Source: Chara braunii (lineage: Eukaryota; Streptophyta; Charophyceae; Charales; Characeae). From it: a DNA stretch of 30,596 bases. Positions 8,402 through 18,850 of the stretch are shown piece after piece. The notes below the pieces were generated by a model. That model saw only the letters and a list, made by a program, of their open reading frames with translations. It made no database searches and was not told the DNA's origin. A program made the position numbers and the translations under genes. Location of the stretch: NCBI GenBank assembly GCA_003427395.1, contig BFEA01000007.1, forward strand, positions 4,707,629 to 4,738,224. Reading direction: 5' to 3'. Position 1 is the stretch's first letter; the number at the start of each line of letters is the position of its first letter.

Positions 8402-9215
8402 TGCAATCAGACTCGCTTTCATTCACACTTTACATGCATGCAAACAGCAGTGCAGCAAATTGGTGACATGCGCCCACTCAAAACTCAGAGATACGGTAAC
8501 CTCGATACGAGTTTGCTTTCAATGGCTATGGCGACTCAGCGCCAAACAACTATTTGTTCGCATACACCGGATCACCCTGGATATCCCACACACGAATCTC
8601 TGTGAACACACACACACACACACATATGGCGGCTGTGTCCGCCTCTACCCTATCGCTATGCACGCTCCGTCTCTCTCGCCCACTTCAGCTCCAGGGTCAC
8701 TGCAGACCTCCTTGCGCAAGTTGGTGTGGCAGCGCTTCCGCATGGCTCACGCAGGAATGAATGAATGGCTGGGCGCTGCCTCTTGATTTATACTTTTGAA
8801 GCTCGTTGGTCTGCCCCCTTTCCATTGGCCCATGGTGCACACAGCCCCTCATGGTACTTCGTGGACCGGACTGGGAATGACTGGACCGCACTGTTGACCA
8901 CATGGGGACGCACTGCTATCCTACCGCTATCGTACTGCGAACGCATTGCAGTTGGTCCACCACTTGCCCGCTTACTCGACCTTCTAGAAGGACTACAGCT
9001 AAGACTTATGGAACTCGCTAAGACTTCTGTTCGACAGACCTACAGATCGAACCCTAGCTACCTATGGACCCTACGACAGCCTATCAACTGTTACAAATAC
9101 ACATGTTGTGGGTTCAACTCTACGGATCGACACATGTACTGTACACAGGTAAGTTGGGACTAGGGATCGAGCCCTGAATTCTGCGTCCGTTACTGCAAAA
9201 GGTGAAAACCGTTTC
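8402..9215 (-). mobile_element. Solo LTR of the element-A family, inverted, inside the integrase gene
   Basis: Read on the - strand this 814-bp block starts GAAACGGTTTTCACC and ends CGAGTCTGATTGCA, matching both ends of A's LTRs. It contains the TATA region (reverse complement near 8790) and the AGAGGCAGCG..CCAGCCATTCATTCATTC block. It is flanked by a perfect 5-bp target duplication, AGCTA at 8397-8401 and 9216-9220, and the integrase frame continues precisely across the empty site. No internal element sequence remains, so it is a product of LTR-LTR recombination. A (CA)n run sits at 8606-8622. Confidence 0.93.
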
Positions 9216-9861
9216 AGCTACTTGTTGGACTCCTAATGAGTTACATAAGTCCTTTAGACCTAGGCAACCGTTTGAGTGACTAAACCGGGAACAGATACAG
9301 AGACTACCACTCGACACACAAGAATTTGCGTCGTTTAGGTCATAGACAATCTGAGAAAAGCCCAGCATCGGATGATAGAGCAAGCTAACAAGCACCGCCG
9401 ACCTTCACAGTTTCAAGTAGGGGATCTAGTCTGGGTCATGTCAAAGGAGTTCGCACCAGAGGAAAACATCTCGCAGAAGCTCCTACCTGCGTATAGAGGA
9501 CCGTGGCCTGTCCTAGAAGTCAAGGGAGGAGAGGACGACCCGTCTTACACAATAGAAATCCCAGCACGCCTCCACAAGTTGCTACCTTGCACCTTGCACC
9601 ATGTTCGATAGATTTCCTTCCCGAAGGTCAATGATTCCGCGAGATATGGACGGTGCATATGACATAGATCACATAGTGGAAGATGACGTGTTTAGGACAG
9701 GAGGTCAAGGTCGTCCCCAGAAACTGTATAAGGTTAGGTTCGCATACCGGGAACCCGAGGACGGCCGATGGTTTACAAGAACAAAGCTTCTAGAAACCGC
9801 TCCCTACATAGTGCACGCCTATGAGAGGGAAAGAAAGGGCAAAGGTCCTACCTTGAGTTAG
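9216..9861 (+). pseudogene. Integrase C-terminal domain and chromodomain-like tail (element A)
   Basis: The integrase resumes after the solo LTR with TPNELHKSFRP, then MIEQANKHRRPSQFQVGDLVWV (9372 onward, GPY/F-type domain), YRGPWPVLEVK and YTIEIPARLHK. A frame change near 9600 leads to an 86-residue frame (9601-9861) with YDIDHIVEDDVF, KLYKVRFAYREPEDGRWFTR and a terminal helix. This order and its aromatic residues resemble the chromodomain of chromoviruses, which tethers integrase to chromatin. The fit is from motif reading and is weaker than the RT call. Confidence 0.75.
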
Positions 9862-9886
9862 AGTGTTTTCAGAGGACCTCGAATTT

Positions 9887-9900
9887 AGGACGGCGGGAGA
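9887..9900 (+). other. Polypurine tract of element A
   Basis: GGACGGCGGGAGA directly before the 3' LTR start (GAAACGG at 9901). This is the expected position of the plus-strand primer; two pyrimidines make it imperfect. Confidence 0.6.
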
Positions 9901-10909
9901 GAAACGGTTTCACTCAGTTGACCTGACTTTGCACACATAGAGATCCGATCCCCAGACCTGTGCCCTAAGTCTGTACATTGAACTTGTGTGCTGAGTGAGA
10001 TTCGATCCCTAGACCTATCCTATACCTGTACATAGACCCAGTGACCTGAGTGAGATTCGATCCCAAGACCTGCCCTTCGTCCTATGCTAGTCTGTAGGTC
10101 GGACAGTAGGACTTGATCCCTAGGTCTGTAGATTAGGAGTTAGGTATGTTACCGTTAGGCTTAGGAAGGTTTGTTCTAGAAGTCTGTATTTGAGTCTACT
10201 AAGGCCTAGAGTCTGTCTGTAAGTCTGTAGGCTGTAGAAGGTCGTAGGTCCCTGTAGGCCAATCCAGTCAGCAAGTACCAGGGGTAGGGGCTGCACGTGG
10301 GGAAGGTTCTGGAGCACGCTGTGGGTTTCACGCGTTTTGGCCCAGAAGGCCAAACGTTTGGAAACTTACCTGGGCCACATGTTTTGGCCCAGGCCCACAC
10401 GTTTTGAGGCAGGCTCGTATACCTCCAAAGAGGTATAAACAGAGAGGCAGCGTCCAGCCATTCATTCATTCGCCTATGTGCCATGCGGAAGAGCTGCCTT
10501 GGTATCTTGTGCGTGGAGGACTGCTGGTGCCCGGAGAAGAAGTGGGCTGTGAAGAAGACAACGGCCATAGCGAACCAGCGAGGGAGACACCGGCGGCCAT
10601 AGCTCAGAGGAGGAAGACGACGGTGGCCATAGCCACCCAATTGTTGGTGTAGATGGAGTATACAGAGTGTGTGCGGCTGTGTAGAGTGGACATTCAGGGT
10701 GATCCTCGTACGTGCGTGCACCCGAGAGTGAGGGAGAGCGGGGCTGGTGGTAGAGACAGTGTTCGGCGGCCATAGCCGCAAGTTGTACAGTTGGTTCAGA
10801 CTGAGTTTAATACAAGTTCATTGTTGTTTCTGAGTTGGAAGAGTTCGGTTTTGCCATCAGTTCTCAAGTGTGCATGTTGTGAGCAAGTCCAGGGTTGAGT
10901 CTGATCGCA
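9901..10909 (+). repeat. 3' LTR of element A
   Basis: A 1009-bp copy of the 5' LTR with the same ends (GAAACGGTTTCACTC...CTGATCGCA). It is longer mainly because of extra segments near 10561-10610 (two more CCATAG motifs) and 10817-10838. The TATA box is at 10434-10439. After 10909 the integrase of element B resumes in frame. Confidence 0.92.
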
Positions 10910-11408
10910 AAACCTTCCGTATGTATATTATTCCAGGCCAGATGGATTGGGATGAGCACCTGCTCAAAGTAGCCACGTGCGTATAGTAACCTCGCGCATC
11001 AGTTACCAATAGGACACCCAACGAGTTGCCTGTTTGAATCCCGATCAGATGCAAAGACTACTACTCGGCACTCACGAATTCACACTGAAGTAGGAAAATG
11101 AGACATGTCCAGTTTAAAATGGTAGAACAAGCGAATAAGCATCACAGAGCCTCCCGATTTGCAGTCGGTGATCTAGTGTGGACGAGGTCCAACTAATTTG
11201 TACTTGAAGAAGGGATTTTTGAGAAACTTCTATCAGTGTACAGAGGACCAAGTGGACTTCTAGATGTCATAGGAGACCCTCTTGTTTTTTCTTTTTTTTC
11301 CCCTTCTTGTCGTTTAATTTGGACCATTTCTCGATTTATTGGAGATGCTGATGGTCAGTCCTATATAGTACTTGTCCCTCCACATCTTCGAACTTATCTA
11401 AATACAGT
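10910..11408 (+). pseudogene. Integrase C-terminal fragment of element B (downstream half)
   Basis: Directly after A's LTR the translation reads FRMYIIPGQMDWDEHLLKVA, which continues the LLQQ that ends at 564. Then come TPNELPV, MVEQANKHHRASRFAVGDLVW and SYIVLVPPHLRTY, the integrase C-terminal/GPY-F region. A 64-bp T-rich insertion (11277-11340) is bounded by GGAGA on both sides (11272-11276, 11341-11345) and keeps the frame. Stops and frameshifts are present throughout. Confidence 0.8.
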
Positions 11409-12388
11409 CTCTCTCTCTCTCATAGCTGGATAAGAAGAAGTCAGAGCGCTGGAAGGGAAAGAAGAAGGTGGTGGACTGGAGGAGGAGGAGGAAGAAGAAG
11501 ATCTCTCTCTCTCCCTCTCTATACCAGGTACTGACCTGCAAAAGGTGGCGCCTTGATGAAGGTACAGATGTGACGTCGCATGTAAGTCTCAGGTAAGTCC
11601 CCTGGCCTTTGCCACAGTCTCTCTTCTCTCCCTGCGCTACTCTCAGCGCTGGAAGACTACCGTTACACTGCCGTCATCCGAAGAGAACCTCTACTCCATC
11701 TTCTACTCAATGCCGAACTGAGGCTGGACACAACTTTATATAGCGCTGGGTCGGCCTCAACGGCTGAGTCTGGCGCTCAAACTGAGGTTGGGCCTCGAAA
11801 GTTTGGCGCCCAAACTAAGGCTGAGCCTCAGTCGGCCCAGCGCCTACTGAAAAGGCGCGGCCTTTGAATCAGGGTCTGGCGCCAAAACACGCGCCAGGGG
11901 ATGTAACGGAAACGAGGCCTACAGGGCCTCTAACTGCTACCGGTCCTACTCAGGCCTAAACTGGCCTACCGACCCTATGGGCCCCTACTGTGGGTCGAAA
12001 CGACACAGACCCTACACTCTACAGACCCCTAGCCTACCTGGTCGGGCCTTGCTGGGCCCGTGTCGAACTGAGTATGCCTCAGTTGTGGTCAAGTGCTCAT
12101 TTCTATTGCCCTTTTTGTTTGTGTTTCAAGCTATGAGTGGGCCAGAGATTGCAGAAAATGCTTTACATACAATGTGGGCTGCCTCCTGTATGTTACCATG
12201 TTGTTGTGTTGCTAGATCTCCTCTCTACTACACTCTGCTGTGGTTGCGAACTTTGCTTACTCAAAGTCCTTTCCAGCGACGCATGTTTTGCAGGCTTAGG
12301 ATTTTGAGAGCGAAATGTGTGGTTCATGGTCGACGGATCTCATGGTTTGAAGTCCCATTCGCACCTTTGCATATCTTTGACTCTCCTG
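11409..12388. other. Unassigned GC-rich, palindrome-rich DNA
   Basis: No recognisable gene. It contains a GAGGAGGAGGAAGAAG / CTCTCTCT stretch (11474-11521), a possible TATA (TTTATATAG near 11735), and many GGC/GCC inverted repeats such as AGTTTGGCGCCCAAACT (11800-11816, 7-bp stem) and AGGCTGAGCCT (about 11817). It could be the degraded LTR of element B or intron sequence of the SEUSS-like gene. An open frame at 11977-12414 runs into the LTR of element C and has no motif I know. Confidence 0.5.
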
Positions 12389-12393
12389 ATGTG

Positions 12394-13296
12394 TGCAAGG
12401 AAGATGAGCAATAGCGAACTTCAGCAATCAAACAGCATCATACATATGACTCTAGATAGTCTTGACCTCGAACCAACAACAGAATTGCATCACGAGATTC
12501 ACCAAATAAGAACACCAAGAGTTCATAATTGACAATGCTGAAATAGACCCATCATCATCATTAACGAAGAACTAGAGTTGATATCCTATCTGGCGCTCGG
12601 CGCCCAGACTACATGTGGCAGATCCTATCTAGCCTATACTACAATGCCGAAGTTGACGACAACAGCACCCCGAAGAACGAGCATACAGCGACCAATGTCG
12701 CACGCTTCCAGCATCAGGCATGTCTCTCACTACACTCACAACCTCGTTCCCCAACACACAGATGCCACTCGCACCCAAGGGCCACCCTGCGCCACACCCA
12801 GCTCACAGCGGAGCAGCTCGGCTATGGCTGCCCGCTCCTTCCTGCTCGCCCGTGAGAGCGTAGGCGCCAGCCAACAAATAGCGCAGCATGCAGCCATTAC
12901 CCGAATACCGAATGAGGAGGCAGGCCCTTCGCTATATCAAAGTTGCCTGCCTGCGTCCAGTCCTAGGAAGCTTCCAGTTGGCCATGGTAGCCTGAGGCCC
13001 AGCACGAGCGAAAACAGGCCTTGGGCCTGAGGTGGTGGCGTGTGCCCAATTGCCTTTGGCCTGTGTTTGGCCCAGTACCCGTATCCAGCCCAGGGCCTGC
13101 TTCACATACATTCACACAGGCGGCCCAGGTCCTCGGTTCACTCAACCAACTGCCGCTGCGCAATTGCCTGAATTTCCCTGAGTTGCGTGGTGGCCAGAGT
13201 AGGGCCCTTAGGGCCTTGTCGATCCTGCCGTCACTTAGGGCGGCCGGCGGGCTGCAAAATGGGGCCTTATGGGGCTCATAGAGGTAGTGGCCTCGC
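12394..13296 (-). repeat. 3' LTR of element C
   Basis: A direct repeat of 18851-19761. In + coordinates it starts TGCAAGGAAGATGAGCAA and ends AGTGGCCTCGC. The inner edge is next to the polypurine tract. It carries the complete sequence of the part lost to Ns in the 5' LTR (12537-12781). Confidence 0.92.
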
Positions 13297-13297
13297 A

Positions 13298-13312
13298 TTC
13301 CCTCCTCCTCAG
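13298..13312 (-). other. Polypurine tract of element C
   Basis: On the - strand CTGAGGAGGAGGGAA lies directly upstream of the 3' LTR. The nearly pure purine run is a textbook plus-strand primer and confirms the - orientation. Confidence 0.75.
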
Positions 13313-13334
13313 CTTCGACAGTCCTCTGAGAAGC

Positions 13335-14603
13335 TCAGTCTTCAATGATGGGGCGCTTTCCCTTCTGCAGAGATTTCTCATAGTGGGCTACAACTTGAGG
13401 AGCGGTCTGCATGAGTTCTTCCCTCGTGAACCAACGATCCTCTTTGGGATCAGTATGATGTCTGAACCGAACGCGGTGCTGCAGCTTCGGTTTCGGAGGA
13501 CGTCCCCTTCCTGCCGGTCTCAGGGGTGGCAGTTCCCTGTGATCCACGATGTCATCGATGTCCACTTCTCCATCCATGGTTGGGGGCAGCATTGAGCGAC
13601 GAGAAGGAAACTCATCTGTTTCCTTGAAAGGTGCAAGCTTGGAGGCGTGAAAGACAGGGTAAGTTCGAAGATGACCAGGGATCCGGATAACATAAGATGG
13701 CCCATCCGGATCTGTCCCAACGATGTCTAAAACTTCCCAAGGTCCAAAGTACTGTGGCATGAGCTTGCGGGAGATCCCGTGCTCCTGTCCCAGTTCTGAG
13801 GACTTAACCCAGACTCTGTCCCCAACTAGAAATGAAGACTCACGGCGGTGTTTGTTCGCAGATTCTATCATAGCCGCCTGTGCTTTTTGCATCTGTTCTA
13901 CAACCTGCTGCATCTTCTGTTCATAGCGGTAAGCAAACTCTAACGTACGTGGTGCAGCAGTCGACTAATCCTCAGGAAGGAGAAAATCCAGGGGCAGTCT
14001 AGGCTTGAAAATCAGTAGCAAACTGTTCGGGCTCACCCCGGTGGCATTGTGTACCGCATTGTTATACAAGCTGGCGATGAGTGCAAGCTTCTCATCCCAG
14101 TCCACCCGGTTGGGCTTGATGTAATGCCTCAACAGGTGTTGTACAGCGCGGTTCAGTTGCTCGGCCTGGCCGTTGGCTTGTGGGTGATTCCCAGAAGTCG
14201 TTTGCAACTGGGTTCCCTGCTCTGCAGCAGTGGTTTTCCACAGCTCGCTGGTAAATCGGACATCCCTGTCACTGATTATGGATTTCGGTAAGCCAAAATC
14301 CCTGACCTAGTTCTCTTTAAACATTCTAATCACGTACTTTGTCCTTGCTGTTTCCGGCATTGCTACTAACCTAGCATACTTACTAAATCTATCCACGATA
14401 ACGAAGATACGACGCATTCCACTCTTACTGGTGATCAGAGTATCCATGAAGTCCATGGACAGACTCTCACCAGGCCATTTCGGAATCGGAAGGGGCTTCA
14501 GGAGCCCAAGAGCAGCCTGAGTACCTGGCTTGTCTCTTTGACATACCTGACAAGTCTTCAAGTACAACTGGGCGTCTCGCATCATCGTGGGCCACCAGAA
14601 CAA
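13335..14603 (-). pseudogene. Integrase with chromodomain-like tail (element C)
   Basis: A single - strand frame from 14603 to 13335 is broken only by stops at 14307-14309 and 13965-13967. Motifs in order: FWWPTMMRDAQLYLKTCQVC (end of the zinc-binding domain, CQVC), LSMDFMDTL (first Asp), FVIVDRFSKYARL, IISDRDVRFTS (second Asp), NHPQANGQAEQ (Glu region), then VGDRVWVKSSELGQ and YFGPWEVLDI (GPY/F-type domain), VIRIPGHLRTYPVFHASKL, and a tail with VDIDDIVDHRELPP...DRWFTREEL that resembles a chromodomain. The first zinc-binding residues (GECHDATRHFG) lie upstream in another frame (about 14640-14670). All three catalytic positions appear present; only stops and the frameshift kill it. Confidence 0.88.
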
Positions 14604-14684
14604 TTGGCTGCGGTCTTCTTATACCCAAAATGTCTGGTGGCGTCATGGCACTCTCCTAGAAACAAACTGCGCAAAGACTCTCTA

Positions 14685-15299
14685 TTAGGAACACAAACGT
14701 TTATTCCCACCCTTCTCGAGGAACAGCAAGCCGTTGACCAACTCAAACTCAACAAAGGTCAATTTGTCCTTCGCTTCGAGTCTGCGGATGATCTCGGACA
14801 TGAACGGATCCTCTCGATAGGCTTCCACCATGGAAAGAGTAACAGTGTCCTCAAGCCCAAACTCAGTGATCAGCGCACCCGAGAAGTCTGGTCTGCGCGA
14901 CAGGGCATCATCAACCTTGTTGTACTCGCCCTTGATGTACTGGGGCTCGAAGTCATACTGCTCAATGACTTCGATCCAACGCTTGAGAGCGTCAGAGAGT
15001 ACCGGCTGAGTTCTCATCCATCTCAGGGTTTGATGATCAGTCTTGAGGACGAAGAACCTCCCAAGGAGGTAATGCCTCAAATGGGTCAGAGCCTTGCACA
15101 CCGCATAGAGTTCCTTCTCATAGGTGGACTTAGCCAACTTCTGAGAGGGCATCTTTTTGGACTTGTACTCTACTGGCCTCAACTTTTTCCGCTCCTGTTG
15201 TGCAAGTACGGCGCCTATGCCATATTGGCTAGCATCCGTAGTTACTATAAATGGCTTATCAGGATCAGGAAGCTTCAAGACTTCGTAGTGCGTCAACAC
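14685..15299 (-). pseudogene. RNase H domain of Pol (element C)
   Basis: A 204-codon frame with FIVTTDASQYGIGAVLAQ (first catalytic Asp), STYEKELYAV (Glu), LKTDHQTLRW (second Asp) and KVDDALSRRPD (final Asp region), the Ty3/gypsy RNase H order. It degrades template RNA during reverse transcription. The frame is offset from RT by a frameshift near 15300 and ends at a stop in the NRRLC segment that normally links to integrase, where a base appears to have been lost. Confidence 0.9.
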
Positions 15300-15304
15300 A
15301 TGCT

Positions 15305-16338
15305 TCAGATGTCTGAAAGCAGCCTCGCATCTCTCAGTCCACTCCCACGGGTGTCAAGGCGGGTCAGATCAGTCAAAGGGGCGACAACTATGCTATTGTT
15401 CTCCACGAAGTTGCGATAGTAGCCGGTCATCCCTAAGAATGATCTCATCTTAGTCACAGACTGAGGACGCGGCCAGTCACGAATGCTGGCCACCTTCGCG
15501 TCATCAGGCTTCAACCCTTCCGCGGAAATCTCATGACCCAAGTACAAGACACGGGTGCGGCCAAACTCACACTTCTCATCGTTGATCTTGAGCTTGTGCT
15601 GTTGCAGGAGACTAAGGACTTTGTCCAAGTGTGCAACATGCTCCTCGACAGTCTTACTAAAAATAAGTATGTCATCGAGGTACACGATGACAAACTTATC
15701 CAAGTAGTCATGGAAGATCCGATTCATAGCGTGCTGAAAGGTGCCAGGAGCATTGCAAAGGCCGAAAGGCATCACCACAAACTCGTACAGACCGTACCTG
15801 ATTTGAAAAGCGGTTTTGTGCTGATCCTTGGGCCGGATTGCAATTTGATGGTACCCGGACTTCAGATCTATCTTACTGAAGTACCGACACCCTTGCACTC
15901 TATCTAACAAATCATCGATGTGCGGTAGGGGCTCTCTATTCTTTACAGTGATGGCATTGAGGCCCCTATAGTCAATGGACATCTTGTGTGCCCTCCTTCT
16001 TAGGTACGAACAGGAGATCCATAAGGAGAGACACTCGACCGGATCCAACCCTTCTCTACGAGTTCCTTGAGTTGTCGGCGAAACTCATCGAGCTTGCCTG
16101 GAGACATCCGATACATCCTACCCTTCGGGATACTAGACCCAGGGATAATCTCTATCGCGTGGACGACCTCCCTCTCTACAACCCCTGTCGGCTCTTCAAA
16201 TAGATCAAGGTACTTAGCAACTACTCCCTCTATCTCCGGTGGCATTTTCACCGGCTCGCCTGCAGCAGAGACATAAACTAGGTACATACCCTCCTCCTGA
16301 TTTTGCTTATAATAGTTATAAAACGCGGACGCACACAT
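15305..16338 (-). pseudogene. Reverse transcriptase (element C)
   Basis: Two - strand frames joined by a frameshift near 16000-16010. The first (16338-16000) holds the linker KYLDLFEEPTG and HAIEIIPGSS...MYRMSPGKLDE...EKGWIRSSVSPYGSPV. The second (to 15305) holds [42 protein letters not shown] and FVIVYLDDILIFSKT, with the catalytic YLDD intact at 15671-15682, then YLGHEIS and RSFLGMTGYYRNF of the thumb/connection. The palm is complete, in contrast to element A. Confidence 0.93.
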
Positions 16339-16355
16339 GCATCCATGGGACTCGA

Positions 16356-16835
16356 TCAGACTACTAGCTTTGAACGACCTGTGCCAACAAACATATCCAT
16401 TGGGAGCTCGTCACTCGCTAGGAACGAGACACGATGTCTCAATTCCCCTCCCGCGTACGGGAAACAACACTCCACATATTGGAGGTAGTCGTTGACTACC
16501 ATGCGCTGTTTGTTGGCACAGGTCGACTCCACATGTCGACTCAGGCGTTGCACTCGCCCCTGTAAACGCAGCCTCTCAACGCACGAGCGACTAATGAAGT
16601 TCCTTGTCGAGCAAGTGTCATAATAGGCCCCAGCCTTGCGACGGCGAATGACCACCTCGCTGACGAACATCTCACCCTTCGGGGCTTTGACTAGGGTCGT
16701 CCAAGAAGCTAGCGGGTCTGACCTAGACCACTCCACCTCTAGCTCCTCTAAGGACTCAAACACATTCATCGAACAGAGGCTCGATGGGTCTGAACGTGTT
16801 TGCGGGACGACGCTGGAGTCAGTAGCTTGGGCCAT
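16356..16835 (-). pseudogene. Aspartic protease region (element C)
   Basis: A 159-codon frame between the zinc knuckle and RT. AGAYYDTCSTRNFIS occupies the place of the usual LIDSGASRNFIS active site; the Gly after Asp-Ser/Thr has become Cys, so catalysis is doubtful. LASDELPMDMFVG near the end matches the C-terminal protease strand. The first 60 residues have no family match; the Met at 16835 is only the first in an open frame, not a demonstrated start. Confidence 0.72.
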
Positions 16836-16894
16836 CTCTCAAGATGGTGAGGGTGTCTCCACCACCTCGACCCTAGTAGGAACAACTACTATTC

Positions 16895-17152
16895 CTACTG
16901 GCCCGACGTGTTTCCCGGAGCGGTGCCTGAAGTGCTGGCAACATTGCTACCAACGGGATGTGAGGATCCTACCGCCTGCCCAATCGTAGGCGGGATCTTG
17001 TCGACCACCTTCTTGTTACAGCACTTGAATTGATTATGGCCATATTGGCCACAACGAACTACCGCCTGCCCCATCGTAGGCGGGATCTTGTCGGTCACCT
17101 TCTTGTTACGGCACTTGAATTGATTATGGCCATATTGGCCACAACGAATACA
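16895..17152 (-). pseudogene. Nucleocapsid zinc knuckle with 90-bp in-frame tandem duplication (element C)
   Basis: On the - strand CIRCGQYGHNQFKC at 17111-17152 is a canonical CX2CX4HX4C knuckle. A 90-bp unit (17059-17148, copied at 16969-17058) repeats it in frame 30 codons later. In the second copy the first Cys is replaced (VVRCGQYGHNQFKC), so only three ligands remain. A Ser/Gly/Thr-rich linker follows towards the protease. Confidence 0.85.
16969..17148 (-). repeat. 90-bp tandem repeat, two copies
   Basis: 16969-17058 and 17059-17148 are almost identical (few substitutions), both beginning CTACCGCCTGCCC and ending CACAACGAA on the + strand. The unit is a multiple of three and preserves the reading frame. 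Confidence 0.9.
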
Positions 17153-17612
17153 AGCTTGTCGGGTGTACCGGTCTCGTCAGGTCCATCTCCTCTAACTCAC
17201 TAACGTCCGCTTCTCTCCGCTGCATCCTGGCTCTTCTTCTTATCATTCTTTCCTTATCCGCTTTTATCCGTCCTAATGCATGCTGTAGCTGTGCCTCTTT
17301 CAAAGCTGCCTCCTGTATGGCGATCTCATCGGAGGTCAAGACCAATGGCTGGCTCGCCATTACGCCAGTGGACTGACTCTGGGTCTGCACGACCGTTGAC
17401 CCAACAGACCCTGAACTACCCGCCTGAGTAGACTGCTGTGCTGAGGTGGCCATGGCTTCTGAAGCTGCGGCTTCACTCACAAGTGCCGTGCTAGCCTCTG
17501 CTGCTCTAGCCCTCCTCTGCTGCTGCTGCCTCTCCCTAAGCTGGCGGAACAGATGTTTGTCGCCCTCTGGTCCAAATGCCAAGTGGGCTACTGGGCGCCT
17601 TGCCGATCGCAA
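17124..17612 (-). CDS. Gag N-terminal region, shortened (element C)
   Basis: A 162-codon frame rich in Gln, Ala, Ser and Arg: REQ-rich RQLRERQQQQRRARAAEAS, a Ser/Thr/Gln linker, then a charged helix (GRIKADKERMIRRRARMQRR). It sits between the leader and the zinc knuckle, where Gag belongs. No capsid block (FPEPFSG...W) is found, so an internal deletion probably joined the N-terminal region almost directly to the nucleocapsid. The frame shifts just before the knuckle. Start at 17612 is the first Met and is not proven. Confidence 0.55.
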   Translation of the reverse strand: MRSARRPVAHLAFGPEGDKHLFRQLRERQQQQRRARAAEASTALVSEAAASEAMATSAQQSTQAGSSGSVGSTVVQTQSQSTGVMASQPLVLTSDEIAIQEAALKEAQLQHALGRIKADKERMIRRRARMQRREADVSELEEMDLTRPVHPTSLYSLWPIWP

Positions 17613-18835
17613 GATCGTCCGGTTGCTGTTCCTCCCTATCGCTCATAGGCTACAGCACTGTACACAATCTGCGCTAATGCACACTGGATGCCTACCGCAG
17701 CGTAGTGCACAGACCAACTAAGTAATTGGTTGCTATTTCGGAACAGATATCACTTGAGGTCAACAGGTAAGTCAGATTCCTACGAACGGAACTATTTTTA
17801 GTTTGACTAGTCCGCAATCAGAAGCATCATTGACAAGAAACAGTTCTAAATGGCTGTACACCTAACTGATCAAGACATAAAAATAGAATCATTTGTGTGG
17901 ATAGGACAGCATGGAATTTTCTCGAACTTATCACATGGAATTTACCCCTCCCTTAGTTCCCCGGAGTATCACTTGACGTCAGCGTCCCTGAGCAATCTGG
18001 AGAGCGTCACGTGTCTAAAGGTGTGTCCGGCCCACCCCTGTGCCCCGAGTATCTGCTGAGCTGGCCACCCCTGCACTGGGCTCTCCTTGCGTGCAGCGAG
18101 CCTGACAACCATTGGCTGATCCAGAGGCAATTTAACGTCCGCCTCCAAGTGACTCCAGGAATTCTTTTATGTCGTAGCCGGACGACGATAACAGCCAATG
18201 GTTCCCCTTCCGGTGCTTATTTAAAGACGCCCGGTCTCGTCTCCCTTAAGGGCTGGCCTGCCCATCAGTACCCATCTAACAGCGCAGCAGCCGAACAAAG
18301 GACAAGCAGCAAGGCATGCGTGCTCTACTCCCTGTGGGTTGGCATGGTGACCGTGACCAAGTGCTTCATCCAGGGCCCTTCAGAAAGCTCCGCCCATCTT
18401 CTCCCAGATGCTCCATGTGAACATTGCCGACTCTCAAGTTTGAGCGCGCTCGACACCTCACAATGAGAGGACGAGGGTAAATAAGGTTAAGAGCAACATA
18501 CCTCAAATAGCTGCCCCCAACCACAGAGATAATCTCACCAGATGACCTTATGGCGATTGCGATGACCAGTCACTGCATCGGCACAACCAGCACAACCAGC
18601 ATTATCTCGCCGTTCCACCTCAGCATCAATCGCACATTAGATAGTTCTCATCACACTGTCCAGACCACATTACCCCACGTAGCCTTCCTGGCGATCTCCT
18701 CACCTCCTGGGTCGCCAAACACTCGCCTCCGCCCTCCTCACTACACACCACTTACGGCCAAATTCGCCAACCAGACCGCATGTATGTACCGTACCAGGCA
18801 GAAGACAAGCGCCAGATGAGCGCAAACGTACCACA
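17613..18835 (-). other. Leader of element C
   Basis: About 1.2 kb between the PBS and gag. No conserved protein motif on either strand; several open frames of 60-150 codons have biased composition only. It lies entirely within the element. Confidence 0.6.
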
Positions 18836-18847
18836 GCTTCGATACCA
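18836..18847 (-). other. Primer-binding site of element C (initiator tRNA-Met type)
   Basis: On the - strand TGGTATCGAAGC lies three bases after the LTR end (CTTCCTTGCA, then GTT). It is close to the plant iMet PBS TGGTATCAGAGC and confirms 18851 as the LTR end. Confidence 0.8.
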
Positions 18848-18850
18848 AAC

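Larger units (their letters stand above)
565..10909 (+). mobile_element. Ty3/gypsy LTR retrotransposon A, defective, with nested insertions
   Basis: The complete outline of a Ty3/gypsy element is present: 5' LTR (565-1538), tRNA-iMet-type PBS (1540-1551), gag, protease, reverse transcriptase, integrase, chromodomain-like tail, PPT (9887-9900) and 3' LTR (9901-10909). The RT-before-integrase order is that of Ty3/gypsy, not Ty1/copia. Flanks are AAAGG (560-564) and AAACC (10910-10914), an imperfect 5-bp target duplication. The LTRs differ by many substitutions and indels, so the insertion is old. Later damage includes a tandem duplication (4436-5250), a mitochondrial insertion (about 5510-6460), an RT/RNase H deletion (about 7500-7520) and an inverted solo LTR (8402-9215). 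The element cannot be autonomous. Confidence 0.93.

Noticed and set aside
11977-12414. 145-codon + strand frame, considered as an upstream SEUSS exon
   Set aside because: It does not resemble the SEUSS segment expected before DIWHCELC and runs across the LTR boundary of element C at 12394.
14538-15419. 293-codon open frame on the + strand
   Set aside because: It is antisense to the RNase H and integrase of element C, which show clear motifs on the - strand.
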